This document shows, piece after piece, positions 25,462-32,935 of a stretch of DNA of 64,000 nucleotides. The stretch comes from Paenibacillus sp. J31TS4 (GTDB lineage: Bacteria > Bacillota > Bacilli > Paenibacillales > NBRC-103111). Location of the stretch: NCBI RefSeq assembly GCF_018403265.1, contig NZ_BOSI01000001.1, positions 868,001 to 932,000 on the forward strand, in the 5' to 3' direction. Each line of letters starts with the position of its first letter. The stretch's first letter is position 1. Below the pieces are notes generated by a model. It was given only the letters and a program-made list of their open reading frames with translations, had not been told where the DNA came from and searched no databases. The position numbers were made by a program, and so were the translations under genes.

Positions 25462-26304
25462 TTAGCCCGGAAGCTGCGCCGCCATTTCCCTCATGAACGC
25501 TACGAAGTCTGCTTTGACGCGCTCCGTCGTCCCGATCACTTCCTCATGCGAGAGAGGCTGCTCGAGAATGCCGGCCGCCATATTCGTCAGGCAGGAGACG
25601 CCGAAGACGGCCAGGCCCGCATGCCGGGCGGCGATAACTTCGGGCACGGTGGACATGCCGACCGCGTCCGCCCCCAGCGTGCGAAGCATCCTAATCTCCG
25701 CCGGCGTCTCATAAGCAGGGCCGAGCATGCCGGCGTACACGCCTTCGTGCACCCGCAGCCCGAGACGCTCGGCCGTCTCCTGGCCGAGCCGCAGGAGCGT
25801 CCGGTCATACGGCTCCGACATGTCCGGGAAGCGAGGGCCCAGCTCCGGATCGTTCGGTCCGACCAGCGGACTGCGGCCCATCAGATTGAGATGATCGCGG
25901 ATCAGCATGAACTCACCGGGCCGGTAAGCCGTATTGACGGCTCCCGCCGAATTGGTGACGGCCACCGTCCGGATGCCGAGCTTCTTCATCACCCGGATCG
26001 GGAAGGTAACCTGTGCGCCCTCATAGCCTTCATAGAGATGAAAGCGGCCCTTCATCATCAGCACCGGGCGGCCGTCAAGCTTGCCGACCGCCAGCTCTCC
26101 CGCATGACCTTCCACCGTGGATACCGGAAAATGAGGAATCCGGTCATAGGGTAGAGCCGTCTGGTCCTCTAGCGACTCGGCAAGGATGCCGAGCCCGGAG
26201 CCCAGGATAAGTCCGATCTTGGGCTCCATACCCACTCGCTGGCGGATCCATTCCGCCGCCTCCGCAATCTGCTGCGCTTCCTTGCCGGATGGCTGGTTGC
26301 TCAT
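25462..26304 (-). CDS. punA: Purine-nucleoside phosphorylase (type I trimeric)
   Basis: This enzyme phosphorolyses guanosine and inosine for purine salvage. The 280-residue protein shows the phosphate loop GLILGSGLG (about 31-39), FPVSTVEGHAGEL, and the base-binding NSAGAVNTAY and GMSTVPEVIAARH. The start at 26304 follows GAGAGGAG. It lies directly after xerD on the same strand; the phosphopentomutase gene drm, found between them in B. subtilis, is absent. Confidence 0.96.
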   Translation of the reverse strand: MSNQPSGKEAQQIAEAAEWIRQRVGMEPKIGLILGSGLGILAESLEDQTALPYDRIPHFPVSTVEGHAGELAVGKLDGRPVLMMKGRFHLYEGYEGAQVTFPIRVMKKLGIRTVAVTNSAGAVNTAYRPGEFMLIRDHLNLMGRSPLVGPNDPELGPRFPDMSEPYDRTLLRLGQETAERLGLRVHEGVYAGMLGPAYETPAEIRMLRTLGADAVGMSTVPEVIAARHAGLAVFGVSCLTNMAAGILEQPLSHEEVIGTTERVKADFVAFMREMAAQLPG

Positions 26305-26429
26305 TCTTTGCACTCCTCTCGTCGGGGACCCGGCCGGATCGCACAACCACTTCCGCCTAATTGCGGCTCCCCTCTCTTCCTATTTGCTTCTGCCTCCATT
26401 GCTAAACCTTACGCATCGGACGCGGCCGC

Positions 26430-27326
26430 CTATCCTTTGGCCCGCGGATGCGTCCGGTCGTACACTTCCTTCATTTTCTTGTGGGTGACATGGGTGTAAA
26501 TCTGGGTAGTTGCGATATCCGCGTGACCGAGCATCTCCTGCACGGCCCGCAGATCCGCTCCGTTCTCGAGCAGATGGGTGGCGAACGAGTGGCGCAGCAT
26601 ATGCGGCGTGATTTCTTTGGGGATCGCCGCTTCCTTCGCGTGCTTCTTGACGATTTTCCAGAAGCCCTGGCGGGTCAGCCGGTTGCCCCACTGATTCAGG
26701 AACAGCGCATCCTCCGCCTCCTTGCCGCCGTGCAAGAGCGGGCGGGCCGCCTGCTGGTACCTGCTCACCCATTCCGCCGCGGTGCGTCCGAGCGGAATGA
26801 TCCGTTCCTTGGACCCTTTGCCGACCACCCGCAGGAAGCCCATGCCGAGATTCAGGCTGCCGCTGTCCAGCGCGATCAGCTCGGACACCCGCATGCCGGT
26901 CGCGTAGAGCAGCTCGAGCATCGCCTTGTCCCTTAGTCCCTGCGGATGCGACGGATCCGGCGCTTCGAGCAGCCGCTCCACCTCCCCCGTCGTGAGCGCC
27001 TTGGGCAGTCGCAGTTCCTGCTTCGGCGAATCCATATGCGCAGACGGGTCCTTGGTTGTGATCCGTTCGCGCACGAGGAACTGGTGGAACGAGCGGATGG
27101 ACACCATCATCCGAGAGACGGTCGAGGCTGCCTTCCCTTCCTTGCGCAGCTTGAGCAGGAAGGACTGGATGTGACGCTTGTCCGCATCCTCGGGCGAGGT
27201 GACGGACGCTTCCTTCATGTAAGCCAGATAGCCGGTCAAATCCCGTTCGTACGATTCGAGCGTGTTGGAGGCGAGCCCGCGTTCGACAGATAAATAATGA
27301 ATGAACGACTGCAGATGCGAAATCAT
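26430..27326 (-). CDS. xerD: Site-specific tyrosine recombinase XerD
   Basis: A 298-residue integrase-family recombinase that resolves chromosome dimers with a XerC partner at dif. The N-terminal SAM-like domain (about 1-88) is followed by the catalytic domain with all residues: Arg in ATGMRVSEL, Lys in VVGKGSKER, His-x-x-Arg in HMLRHSFATHLL, His in LGHADIATTQ and the nucleophile Tyr in IYTHV. The start at 27326 follows AAGGGGGAA. The genomic position next to yqzK and fur is that of xerD, not of a phage integrase. Confidence 0.97.
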   Translation of the reverse strand: MISHLQSFIHYLSVERGLASNTLESYERDLTGYLAYMKEASVTSPEDADKRHIQSFLLKLRKEGKAASTVSRMMVSIRSFHQFLVRERITTKDPSAHMDSPKQELRLPKALTTGEVERLLEAPDPSHPQGLRDKAMLELLYATGMRVSELIALDSGSLNLGMGFLRVVGKGSKERIIPLGRTAAEWVSRYQQAARPLLHGGKEAEDALFLNQWGNRLTRQGFWKIVKKHAKEAAIPKEITPHMLRHSFATHLLENGADLRAVQEMLGHADIATTQIYTHVTHKKMKEVYDRTHPRAKG

Positions 27327-27502
27327 ACGAATTCCCCCTTGTCCCCTTAGTTTCCTGCATTTGGCTCGGGATTGCAAGCCGATGCCCGGAACGAGAAACG
27401 ACGAAGAGGAGGCAGCACAGGGATGCGGCCCTCGGACCGCGTGCCCCGCATCCGGCATTCGAAAGGGAACCGGACCGCCGCGCGCATCGCTCTCCGCTCC
27501 CT

Positions 27503-27739
27503 CTATTCTCCGTACCACAGGAACAGCTTCAGCCGCTCGATGAACGTCGTATCCCGGCCGGCTTCGACAGCCTGGTGGATGAACACCTTGACCGCCCGCC
27601 CCTCCGGCTCGCGATATTTGGGGAACGGCTCGATCCAGACCGACAGGACGCTCATCACTTGATAGAGGACGATTGTCAGCAGCAAGAACAACAGCAGAAA
27701 TCGGGCCCGGTACAGCCATTTGCGCAGCGGGACGATCAT
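27503..27739 (-). CDS. yqzK: YqzK-like small membrane protein (DUF4227)
   Basis: A 78-residue protein with one membrane segment (FLLLFLLLTIVLYQVMSVL, about 13-31), a WIEP motif after it and a C-terminal basic/aromatic tail ending in LKLFLWYGE. The start at 27739 has AAAGGAG 8 bases upstream. It sits between fur and xerD as yqzK does in B. subtilis. The function is unknown. Confidence 0.85.
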   Translation of the reverse strand: MIVPLRKWLYRARFLLLFLLLTIVLYQVMSVLSVWIEPFPKYREPEGRAVKVFIHQAVEAGRDTTFIERLKLFLWYGE

Positions 27740-28075
27740 GGAGACCCACTCCTTTCCAAACCTGTCCTTGTGGATAGAGTATGTCCGAGATCCGGCCTGT
27801 ATACCGGGCAGGACTGACGTACCGCCGCCGGTGGCCGCTGATGTGCGGAAGATGGCGAACCGTAGATATCCCCGCGGAAAGGCACATAGTGCTGCGCCAA
27901 TCAGCCGGCTGGTAAGTGCCTGCCCGAACGACCAGGCGGTGGAGCGGCCGAGACGCCGCTCCGGGTTGGGCGGGGGCCTGCCTAACCGGCCAGGCTGCCC
28001 GGGCATACACTGAAGGACACGGCAGCCGTGCCTGCCGGCGATTCGTCAATTCCACGGAAACGGAGAGAATGCTCC

Positions 28076-29242
28076 ATGTCATCCCTGTCCAAGCTGCTGA
28101 AGGAGGCGCTCGCGCAGCCGCCTTCTGCTGCTCAAGCACGCCCCGCCAAGCTTAAGAGGCATCTGCTCGTGTTCCATACCGAGAAAGGCTACCGGCTCTG
28201 CCTGAAGCATCTGCGCGCAAACAAGGTGCATCCGTTCAAAGCCATCCGCTGTCTGCGCGCCGTGTTGTGCCGGTTTCCTCTTCACGCCGACCTCACCCCG
28301 CTGAGGCAGCATGCATTGGTAAAGCGCGTCGAGGCGGATCGCCGCCTGCGCATTCACAACGTGGGGCCTCGCTCCGGCAGTCGCGCCAGGCTGCACGCTT
28401 CCTGCGCCTCCAACCGGCCTCCCCAGGTCGTTCCATGGGGAATCCGCCGAATCGGGGCTCCCCTGCTTTTTTCTCGCAATCAGGGCAAGCAGATCCGCGT
28501 CGCGGTGCTCGACACTGGGATCGCCCGGCATCCCGATCTGAAGATTGCCGGCGGGGTGAACACGATCGACGGCGGGTCCTCGCTCGACGACAACGGGCAC
28601 GGCACGCATGTCGCGGGCACGATCGCGGCACTGAACAACCGGTTCGGCGTTGTCGGAGCGGCCCCCCGAGCCTCGCTGTACGCCGTTAAGGCGTTCAACC
28701 AGTTCGGCACTGGCTATGTCTCCGACCTAGTCGAAGGCATCGACTGGTGCATCCGCAACCGGATGCAAGTGATCAACATGAGCTTCGGCCTGCTGACGAA
28801 CAGTCCCTCCCTGCGAACGATGATCCGCAAGGCTCATAAGCAGGGCATCGTCTTAACGGCCTCGGCTGGCAACAACGGTGCCAAGTCGGGTGGCCTCGAC
28901 TATCCCGCCCGCTATCCCGAGACGATCGCCGTCGCGGCCTCGACCCGCGAAGGCAGGATCGCGTCATTCAGCAGCCGGGGAGCCGGGATTGACGTCGCCG
29001 CTCCCGGTCAGGCCATCTGCTCCACCTACTTGAACCGTGGCTACGCCTCGCTGGACGGGACGTCCATGGCATGCCCCCACGCTTCCGGAACCGCGGCTCT
29101 GCTGCTGCGGGCCAATCCCCGTCTTACGCCCGCCCGGGTGAAGAAGCTGATGAAGGCGACCGCCCGGCCGCTCAAAGGCTACAGCCCGCTGGCTCAAGGA
29201 GCCGGTGTCCTGAATGCCGCCAGAGCGGTACGCCTCGCCTAG
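28076..29242 (+). CDS. Subtilisin-family serine protease (S8) without a clear signal peptide
   Basis: A 388-residue protein. Residues about 25-100 (HLLVFHTEKGYRLCLKHL...) resemble an inhibitor I9-type propeptide, followed by a complete peptidase S8 domain: Asp in VAVLDTGIARHPDL (about 146), His in NGHGTHVAGTIAA (about 177), the oxyanion Asn in ASAGNNG and Ser in LDGTSMACPHASGTAA (about 333). The N-terminus (MSSLSKLLKEALAQPPS) is not a signal peptide, so it is either intracellular or exported by another way. It is divergent from yqzK and convergent with fur, and has no counterpart between those genes in B. subtilis. Confidence 0.9.
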   Translation: MSSLSKLLKEALAQPPSAAQARPAKLKRHLLVFHTEKGYRLCLKHLRANKVHPFKAIRCLRAVLCRFPLHADLTPLRQHALVKRVEADRRLRIHNVGPRSGSRARLHASCASNRPPQVVPWGIRRIGAPLLFSRNQGKQIRVAVLDTGIARHPDLKIAGGVNTIDGGSSLDDNGHGTHVAGTIAALNNRFGVVGAAPRASLYAVKAFNQFGTGYVSDLVEGIDWCIRNRMQVINMSFGLLTNSPSLRTMIRKAHKQGIVLTASAGNNGAKSGGLDYPARYPETIAVAASTREGRIASFSSRGAGIDVAAPGQAICSTYLNRGYASLDGTSMACPHASGTAALLLRANPRLTPARVKKLMKATARPLKGYSPLAQGAGVLNAARAVRLA

Positions 29243-29299
29243 AAGACCATCCCGGGAGCGGCTGCGTGCCGCTTCCGGCCCTTTCCCCTTCTCCGGAAA

Positions 29300-29339
29300 C
29301 AAAAAAACACTCGGCAAGCCCAGGCTTACGAGTGTTTTC
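29300..29339 (-). terminator. Terminator of fur
   Basis: AAACACTCG pairs with CGAGTGTTT; the T tract follows on the minus strand. It overlaps the last codons of fur. Confidence 0.82.
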
Positions 29340-29814
29340 CTCTTATACGGCCAACCGGTTCGGCCGGCTCGCTTCGTTTATCGATGCAGCGGTGGCAGAT
29401 CCCCTGAAAATCCAGGCGGTGATCCAGCACCTTGAAATTATATTCGGCTTCAAGTCTCTCCTCCAACGGAGTGAGCCAGTCGTCCATGATTTCGTCAACC
29501 GCCCCGCACTGCACGCAGATGAGATGGTGATGATGATGGTGCGTGCTGTCGTTGCGAAGATCGTAGCGGGCGACGCCGTCGCCGAAGTTCATCTTCTCCA
29601 GAACGTGCAGCTCGCTTAGGAGCTCGAGCGTCCGGTATACGGTGGCGAGTCCGATCTCGGGAAATTTGTCCTTGACCAACATAAAGACGTCTTCTGCGCT
29701 CAGATGGTCCTCTTCATTCTCCAAAAGCACGCGAACCGTGGCTTCTCGCTGGGGAGTCAGCTTATACCCTTGGGACTGCAGCTGCTGTTTGATCTTTTCA
29801 ATCCGCGCTTCCAT
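29326..29814 (-). CDS. fur: Ferric uptake regulator family protein
   Basis: A 162-residue metal-dependent repressor. The winged helix (about 15-80: YKLTPQREATVRVLLENEE, GLATVYRTLELLSEL) is followed by the metal-binding dimer domain with a run of six His ending in LICVQCG, and the structural zinc pairs CVQC and CHRC. The His run is a normal Fur feature. Position next to spoIIM and yqzK matches B. subtilis fur. PerR and Zur are less likely on synteny. Confidence 0.93.
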   Translation of the reverse strand: MEARIEKIKQQLQSQGYKLTPQREATVRVLLENEEDHLSAEDVFMLVKDKFPEIGLATVYRTLELLSELHVLEKMNFGDGVARYDLRNDSTHHHHHHLICVQCGAVDEIMDDWLTPLEERLEAEYNFKVLDHRLDFQGICHRCIDKRSEPAEPVGRIRGKHS

Positions 29815-29931
29815 ATTCCCTCCCCCTAGCGATCCCTTGAACGCCCGGTACAGGCTTCTGCAGGGACCTCTACCTTGCTGATTGGTGTGACGACAACAAG
29901 CGGTGGCGTATATCTACGGTCACCTGTTCTC

Positions 29932-29961
29932 ATTATAGGGGGAGTTCTTTACCAAAGTCAA
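29932..29961 (-). promoter_or_regulatory. SigA promoter of fur
   Basis: TTGACT, an 18-base spacer and TATAAT on the minus strand, 117 bases upstream of the start codon. No Fur or PerR box is evident over it. Confidence 0.8.
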
Positions 29962-30058
29962 ACCCTTTATAGGCCCTGGCTGCGCTCAGACAGGCGAGTC
30001 GCAGCGGAGCCTCCCTTGCCAGTCATGTCCAGCCGGAGGCAGCGGCGGGTTTGGCCGG

Positions 30059-30685
30059 TTATCCTTGCAGGAACGGCGTGACCCACTTCATCATGACCGG
30101 ACTTACCATCGCCTCGAACAGCGACACGCCGATCATGAGCAGGGCGAGCACCATCGCTCCCGAGGAATAGTGAAGGAAAGAGGCGTAGACGCTCCCTCCA
30201 CGCTGCCAGAAGCGGTTGCGCACTAGCAGAATGGAGAAGGACATCGCTCCGGCGCTCGCGGCGAGAATGACTGGAATGGCAATCAGATTCTGCGGCGCGA
30301 CCGAGACGAGTGCGAACAGCATGCCTTTCCAGGAGTAGGTCCCGACCAGGTAGCCGACCGTAAAGCCGATCAGCACCCCTTTCAGAAAATCCAGCGCAAA
30401 GATAAGCGGCATTCCGATCACCGACAGACCCAGCAGCCAGATGAGAACGACCCACTTGAGGTTCATGCCCAGCGCATCGAAAAAGGACTGCTTCGCGTCA
30501 AAGCCTGTCCCGAGTGTAACCAAATCGAAAAACCCGCCCAGATGGCGGGCGATCTCTTCCTTCTGCTCCAGCGTGAGCGCGTTCACCATAACCGAGCCGA
30601 AGACAACCCCTGTCAAAAACAAGGCGCCGACGAATAAGTAATACGACATCGGCTCTCTCTGAAACAATCCCGACGGCTTCGGCAT
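30059..30685 (-). CDS. spoIIM: Stage II sporulation protein M
   Basis: A 208-residue polytopic membrane protein (about five helices) of the SpoIIDMP machine that dissolves septal peptidoglycan so the mother cell can engulf the forespore. The start at 30685 follows GAGGAGG. VALIDATING features are the length (214 in B. subtilis), the conserved ALDFLKGVLIGFTVGYLVG stretch and the location between fur and nudF. A SigE-like promoter lies just upstream, consistent with mother-cell expression. Confidence 0.93.
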   Translation of the reverse strand: MPKPSGLFQREPMSYYLFVGALFLTGVVFGSVMVNALTLEQKEEIARHLGGFFDLVTLGTGFDAKQSFFDALGMNLKWVVLIWLLGLSVIGMPLIFALDFLKGVLIGFTVGYLVGTYSWKGMLFALVSVAPQNLIAIPVILAASAGAMSFSILLVRNRFWQRGGSVYASFLHYSSGAMVLALLMIGVSLFEAMVSPVMMKWVTPFLQG

Positions 30686-30718
30686 TGGGCTTCCTCCTCT
30701 CGTCCGACTCGTTGGTTC

Positions 30719-30747
30719 ACGATATGCGAAAGAGCCGGCCCGTATTC
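30719..30747 (-). promoter_or_regulatory. SigE-like promoter of spoIIM
   Basis: GAATACG, a 14-base spacer and CATATCGT on the minus strand fit the SigE pattern (KMATATT and CATACAMT) partially. The start codon follows 34 bases later. Confidence 0.5.
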
Positions 30748-30771
30748 CTAAACGGACTCTCCCGGAACGAG

Positions 30772-30823
30772 AAAACGCCCTCTCTCCATGAGCCATGAGC
30801 CGGCTCACAGAGGAAGGGCGTTA
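30772..30823 (-). terminator. Terminator between endonuclease Q and spoIIM genes
   Basis: On the minus strand AACGCCCTTCCTC pairs with GAGAGAGGGCGTT, with TTTTCT after it. Confidence 0.7.
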
Positions 30824-30865
30824 AAGGACCGAAGCTCAGACTTCCGGCAGGCCGTCCCGCCCGCC

Positions 30866-32056
30866 TCAGTCCGCATTCGGCTTCCGGGGCGCGATCCGGC
30901 CGTACTGACCGCCGCCTCCCGCTACGACGCCGAGCTCGCCTCTTCTGGCCCGGCCGATCTCATCAGCCACGGGCTCCCCCGCCGTCTCGGCAATCTGCTC
31001 CAGCGGAGCCTCGTGCAGAATCGCCATTTCGGTGCCGAACCGGTCCAGCAGCGCCTCCCGCTTGCGCGGTCCTAGACCTGGGATGAACTCGAGCGGCACC
31101 TGAAAATAATACGGCGGCCGGGAACTAACCGCTCCCGGTTCGTCGCGGTCGGCGATCTCGCGGATCCGGTCGGCGACTCCCCGGACGATCTTGTGGCTGC
31201 CGCAATAGAGGCAGCGCTCGACCGCCAGCTGCTCCTCGTCCAGAATCGACTCGCAGGCGGCGCAGAAGGTGCGGTGGTACTTGCCCAGTCTCGGATTCAG
31301 CCCGTAGTTCGCGAGGATGCCCCGTCCATCCTGTCCCGCCAGCGCCTGCACCAGTTCGTCGTAGCTGGGCTCGGCGAGCTGGAGACGGTTGTATTCTCTG
31401 GCGATCTTGCCAAGCGAATGCGCGTCCGAATTCGTGACGAACGGGAGCCGGTCCAGCTCGGACAAGCAGCCCGCCATCTCCGTGTCGGAGCTGAGGCCCA
31501 GCTCGACGGCGGCGAGCCGGTCCACGTCCAGCAGATCGGCCATACACCGCGTACAGCTGCCGTAGATACTCCGGTGGGGCGTAAAAATATGCGCCGGGAT
31601 GACCATGCCGCCCCGCCCCAGCACCTCCTCCTGCAGGACGCGAGCCGGTACGCGGATGCGCTGCGAGCTGAGCACGACATTTTTCATATACGGCCGCATC
31701 CAATCGGTGAATGCCTGCATGGTAGCCAGATCGCGAAAATAGACGAGCAGATGGGCCGGCCCCATGCCGGGGTCGCGCACCTCGATCTCGCTGCCAAGGA
31801 TGATCGTCGTCCGGTGATAACGGATGCCCCCTCCCGGGAGCTCGGTCATCTCCCCGCTATCCAGGCAGCGGACGATATCGGCCTGCACCGCCGGAGAATG
31901 GCTGTCGATAATGCCGACGATGTCGATGCCCTTGCGCTCGGACGCTTCCTTCGCAATGTTGTAGAACGTCAAATCTCGCGCGCCGCTGATTTTGACCGGC
32001 GTCCCGTTGTCAGTTCGCCCGATGTGGATGTGAAGGTCAGCGTAATACGGGTTCAT
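30866..32056 (-). CDS. Endonuclease Q-like PHP-domain DNA repair nuclease
   Basis: A 396-residue protein. The N-terminal PHP domain has the metal ligands in YADLHIHIG (about 5-13), DSHSP (about 51) and TNSDAHSLG (about 213). A zinc ribbon follows (CAACES near 268, CLYCGSHK near 287), then a helix-hairpin-helix (FIPGLGPRKREALL, about 330-343). This order is that of endonuclease Q, which nicks 5' of deaminated bases such as uracil and hypoxanthine; it is known from Thermococcales and some Bacillaceae. It overlaps nudF by four bases and so is translated with it, next to spoIIM. Confidence 0.85.
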   Translation of the reverse strand: MNPYYADLHIHIGRTDNGTPVKISGARDLTFYNIAKEASERKGIDIVGIIDSHSPAVQADIVRCLDSGEMTELPGGGIRYHRTTIILGSEIEVRDPGMGPAHLLVYFRDLATMQAFTDWMRPYMKNVVLSSQRIRVPARVLQEEVLGRGGMVIPAHIFTPHRSIYGSCTRCMADLLDVDRLAAVELGLSSDTEMAGCLSELDRLPFVTNSDAHSLGKIAREYNRLQLAEPSYDELVQALAGQDGRGILANYGLNPRLGKYHRTFCAACESILDEEQLAVERCLYCGSHKIVRGVADRIREIADRDEPGAVSSRPPYYFQVPLEFIPGLGPRKREALLDRFGTEMAILHEAPLEQIAETAGEPVADEIGRARRGELGVVAGGGGQYGRIAPRKPNAD

Positions 32057-32604
32057 TGTGCTTCTCCGGTGATCCGGTAGACCTGCCAGGCGTAGACGGC
32101 CATGATCGTCTTGGCGTCGCTGATCCGTCCTTCGGCGATATACCGCTTCGCTTCGTCGAACGTAAGCTCCTCCACCTCAAGGAACTCATCCTCGTCGGGA
32201 CGGGCCTCTCCGGCCTTCAGATCCTCGGCGAGGTACAGATGGATGAGCTCGTCCGCGAAGCCAGGCGACGTATAGAACGAATGAAGGCGGCGCAGCTGGA
32301 CGCAGCTGTAGCCGGTCTCTTCCTCTAGCTCGCGGCGGATCGCCGCCTCCGGATCCTCGCCAGGCTCTAGCTTGCCGGCCGGAATCTCGACCTGCGAGCG
32401 TCCCAGCGCCTTGCGGTACTGCTCGACGACGAGCATCCGGTCGCCCTTCAGCGCGAGGACGCAGACTGCGCCCGGATGGCGCACGATCTCACGGGTAGAG
32501 ACGGAGCCGTTCGGCAGCTCCACCTCTTCCACCTGCACGGTAATGATCCTGCCTTCGAAGATCGTGTCGGTCTTGATCGTCTTCTCTTCGAATTTGTTGT
32601 TCAT
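32053..32604 (-). CDS. nudF: ADP-ribose pyrophosphatase (NUDIX)
   Basis: A 183-residue NUDIX hydrolase that splits ADP-ribose into AMP and ribose 5-phosphate. The Nudix box is complete: G-KLEPGEDPEAAIRRELEEETGY (about 78-100), and the adjacent AGKLEPGE form is that of the ADP-ribose group. It is first in a two-gene operon with the endonuclease Q-like gene and divergent from mciZ, as the B. subtilis homologue is near mciZ. Confidence 0.93.
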   Translation of the reverse strand: MNNKFEEKTIKTDTIFEGRIITVQVEEVELPNGSVSTREIVRHPGAVCVLALKGDRMLVVEQYRKALGRSQVEIPAGKLEPGEDPEAAIRRELEEETGYSCVQLRRLHSFYTSPGFADELIHLYLAEDLKAGEARPDEDEFLEVEELTFDEAKRYIAEGRISDAKTIMAVYAWQVYRITGEAQ

Positions 32605-32653
32605 CGTCTTGTCCTCCTCCTATAGCTCCCGCCCTGCGATTTGTCCCCGACAG

Positions 32654-32682
32654 GTATATCTTGTCCCATCTCTCCATATGTT
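32654..32682 (+). promoter_or_regulatory. SigE-type promoter of mciZ
   Basis: GTATATC, a 14-base spacer and CATATGTT match the SigE consensus well. The start codon of mciZ follows at 32726. B. subtilis mciZ is also under SigE. Confidence 0.7.
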
Positions 32683-32725
32683 GAAGAAACGAACGATTTC
32701 ATCCGAGCTAGGGGGACTTCCTACT

Positions 32726-32935
32726 ATGAAAAGTTATTACGCACCTGACCGTCTTCGTCTCGTCGGCAAGGCATGGGAAGTGAAAGCCATGCTGGGCCGT
32801 CTCGTCGACCGTACCGACGCTAAGACTGCCACGCTTGCCGGCCTGCTTGCCCGAGTCGACAGCGGGGCGCCGCGCCATGCCGCCCATCGGGAGTCTCGCG
32901 GCGGCCACCGGTCGAAGGTCATCCCTTTCCGGTAA
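32726..32935 (+). CDS. mciZ: MciZ-like mother-cell inhibitor of FtsZ, extended
   Basis: A 69-residue protein whose residues 9-22 (RLRLVGKAWEVKAML) match the LVGKAWEIRAKL core of B. subtilis MciZ, a 40-residue peptide made under SigE that caps FtsZ filaments and blocks cell division in the mother cell. Here about 30 residues, Arg/Ala rich, are added at the C-terminus. The start at 32726 follows GGGGGA. A SigE-type promoter lies upstream and nudF is divergent, the same context as in Bacillus. The last 17 bases overlap the end of the convergent WsfD-like gene. Confidence 0.85.
   Translation: MKSYYAPDRLRLVGKAWEVKAMLGRLVDRTDAKTATLAGLLARVDSGAPRHAAHRESRGGHRSKVIPFR

Noticed and set aside
26430-27326. 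The tyrosine recombinase as evidence of an integrated element
   Set aside because: Its position next to yqzK and fur, its length and its motifs are those of housekeeping XerD.
29520-29545. Histidine repeat as an artificial tag
   Set aside because: The run of six His lies at the natural metal-binding position of Fur proteins, directly before the CxxC motif.
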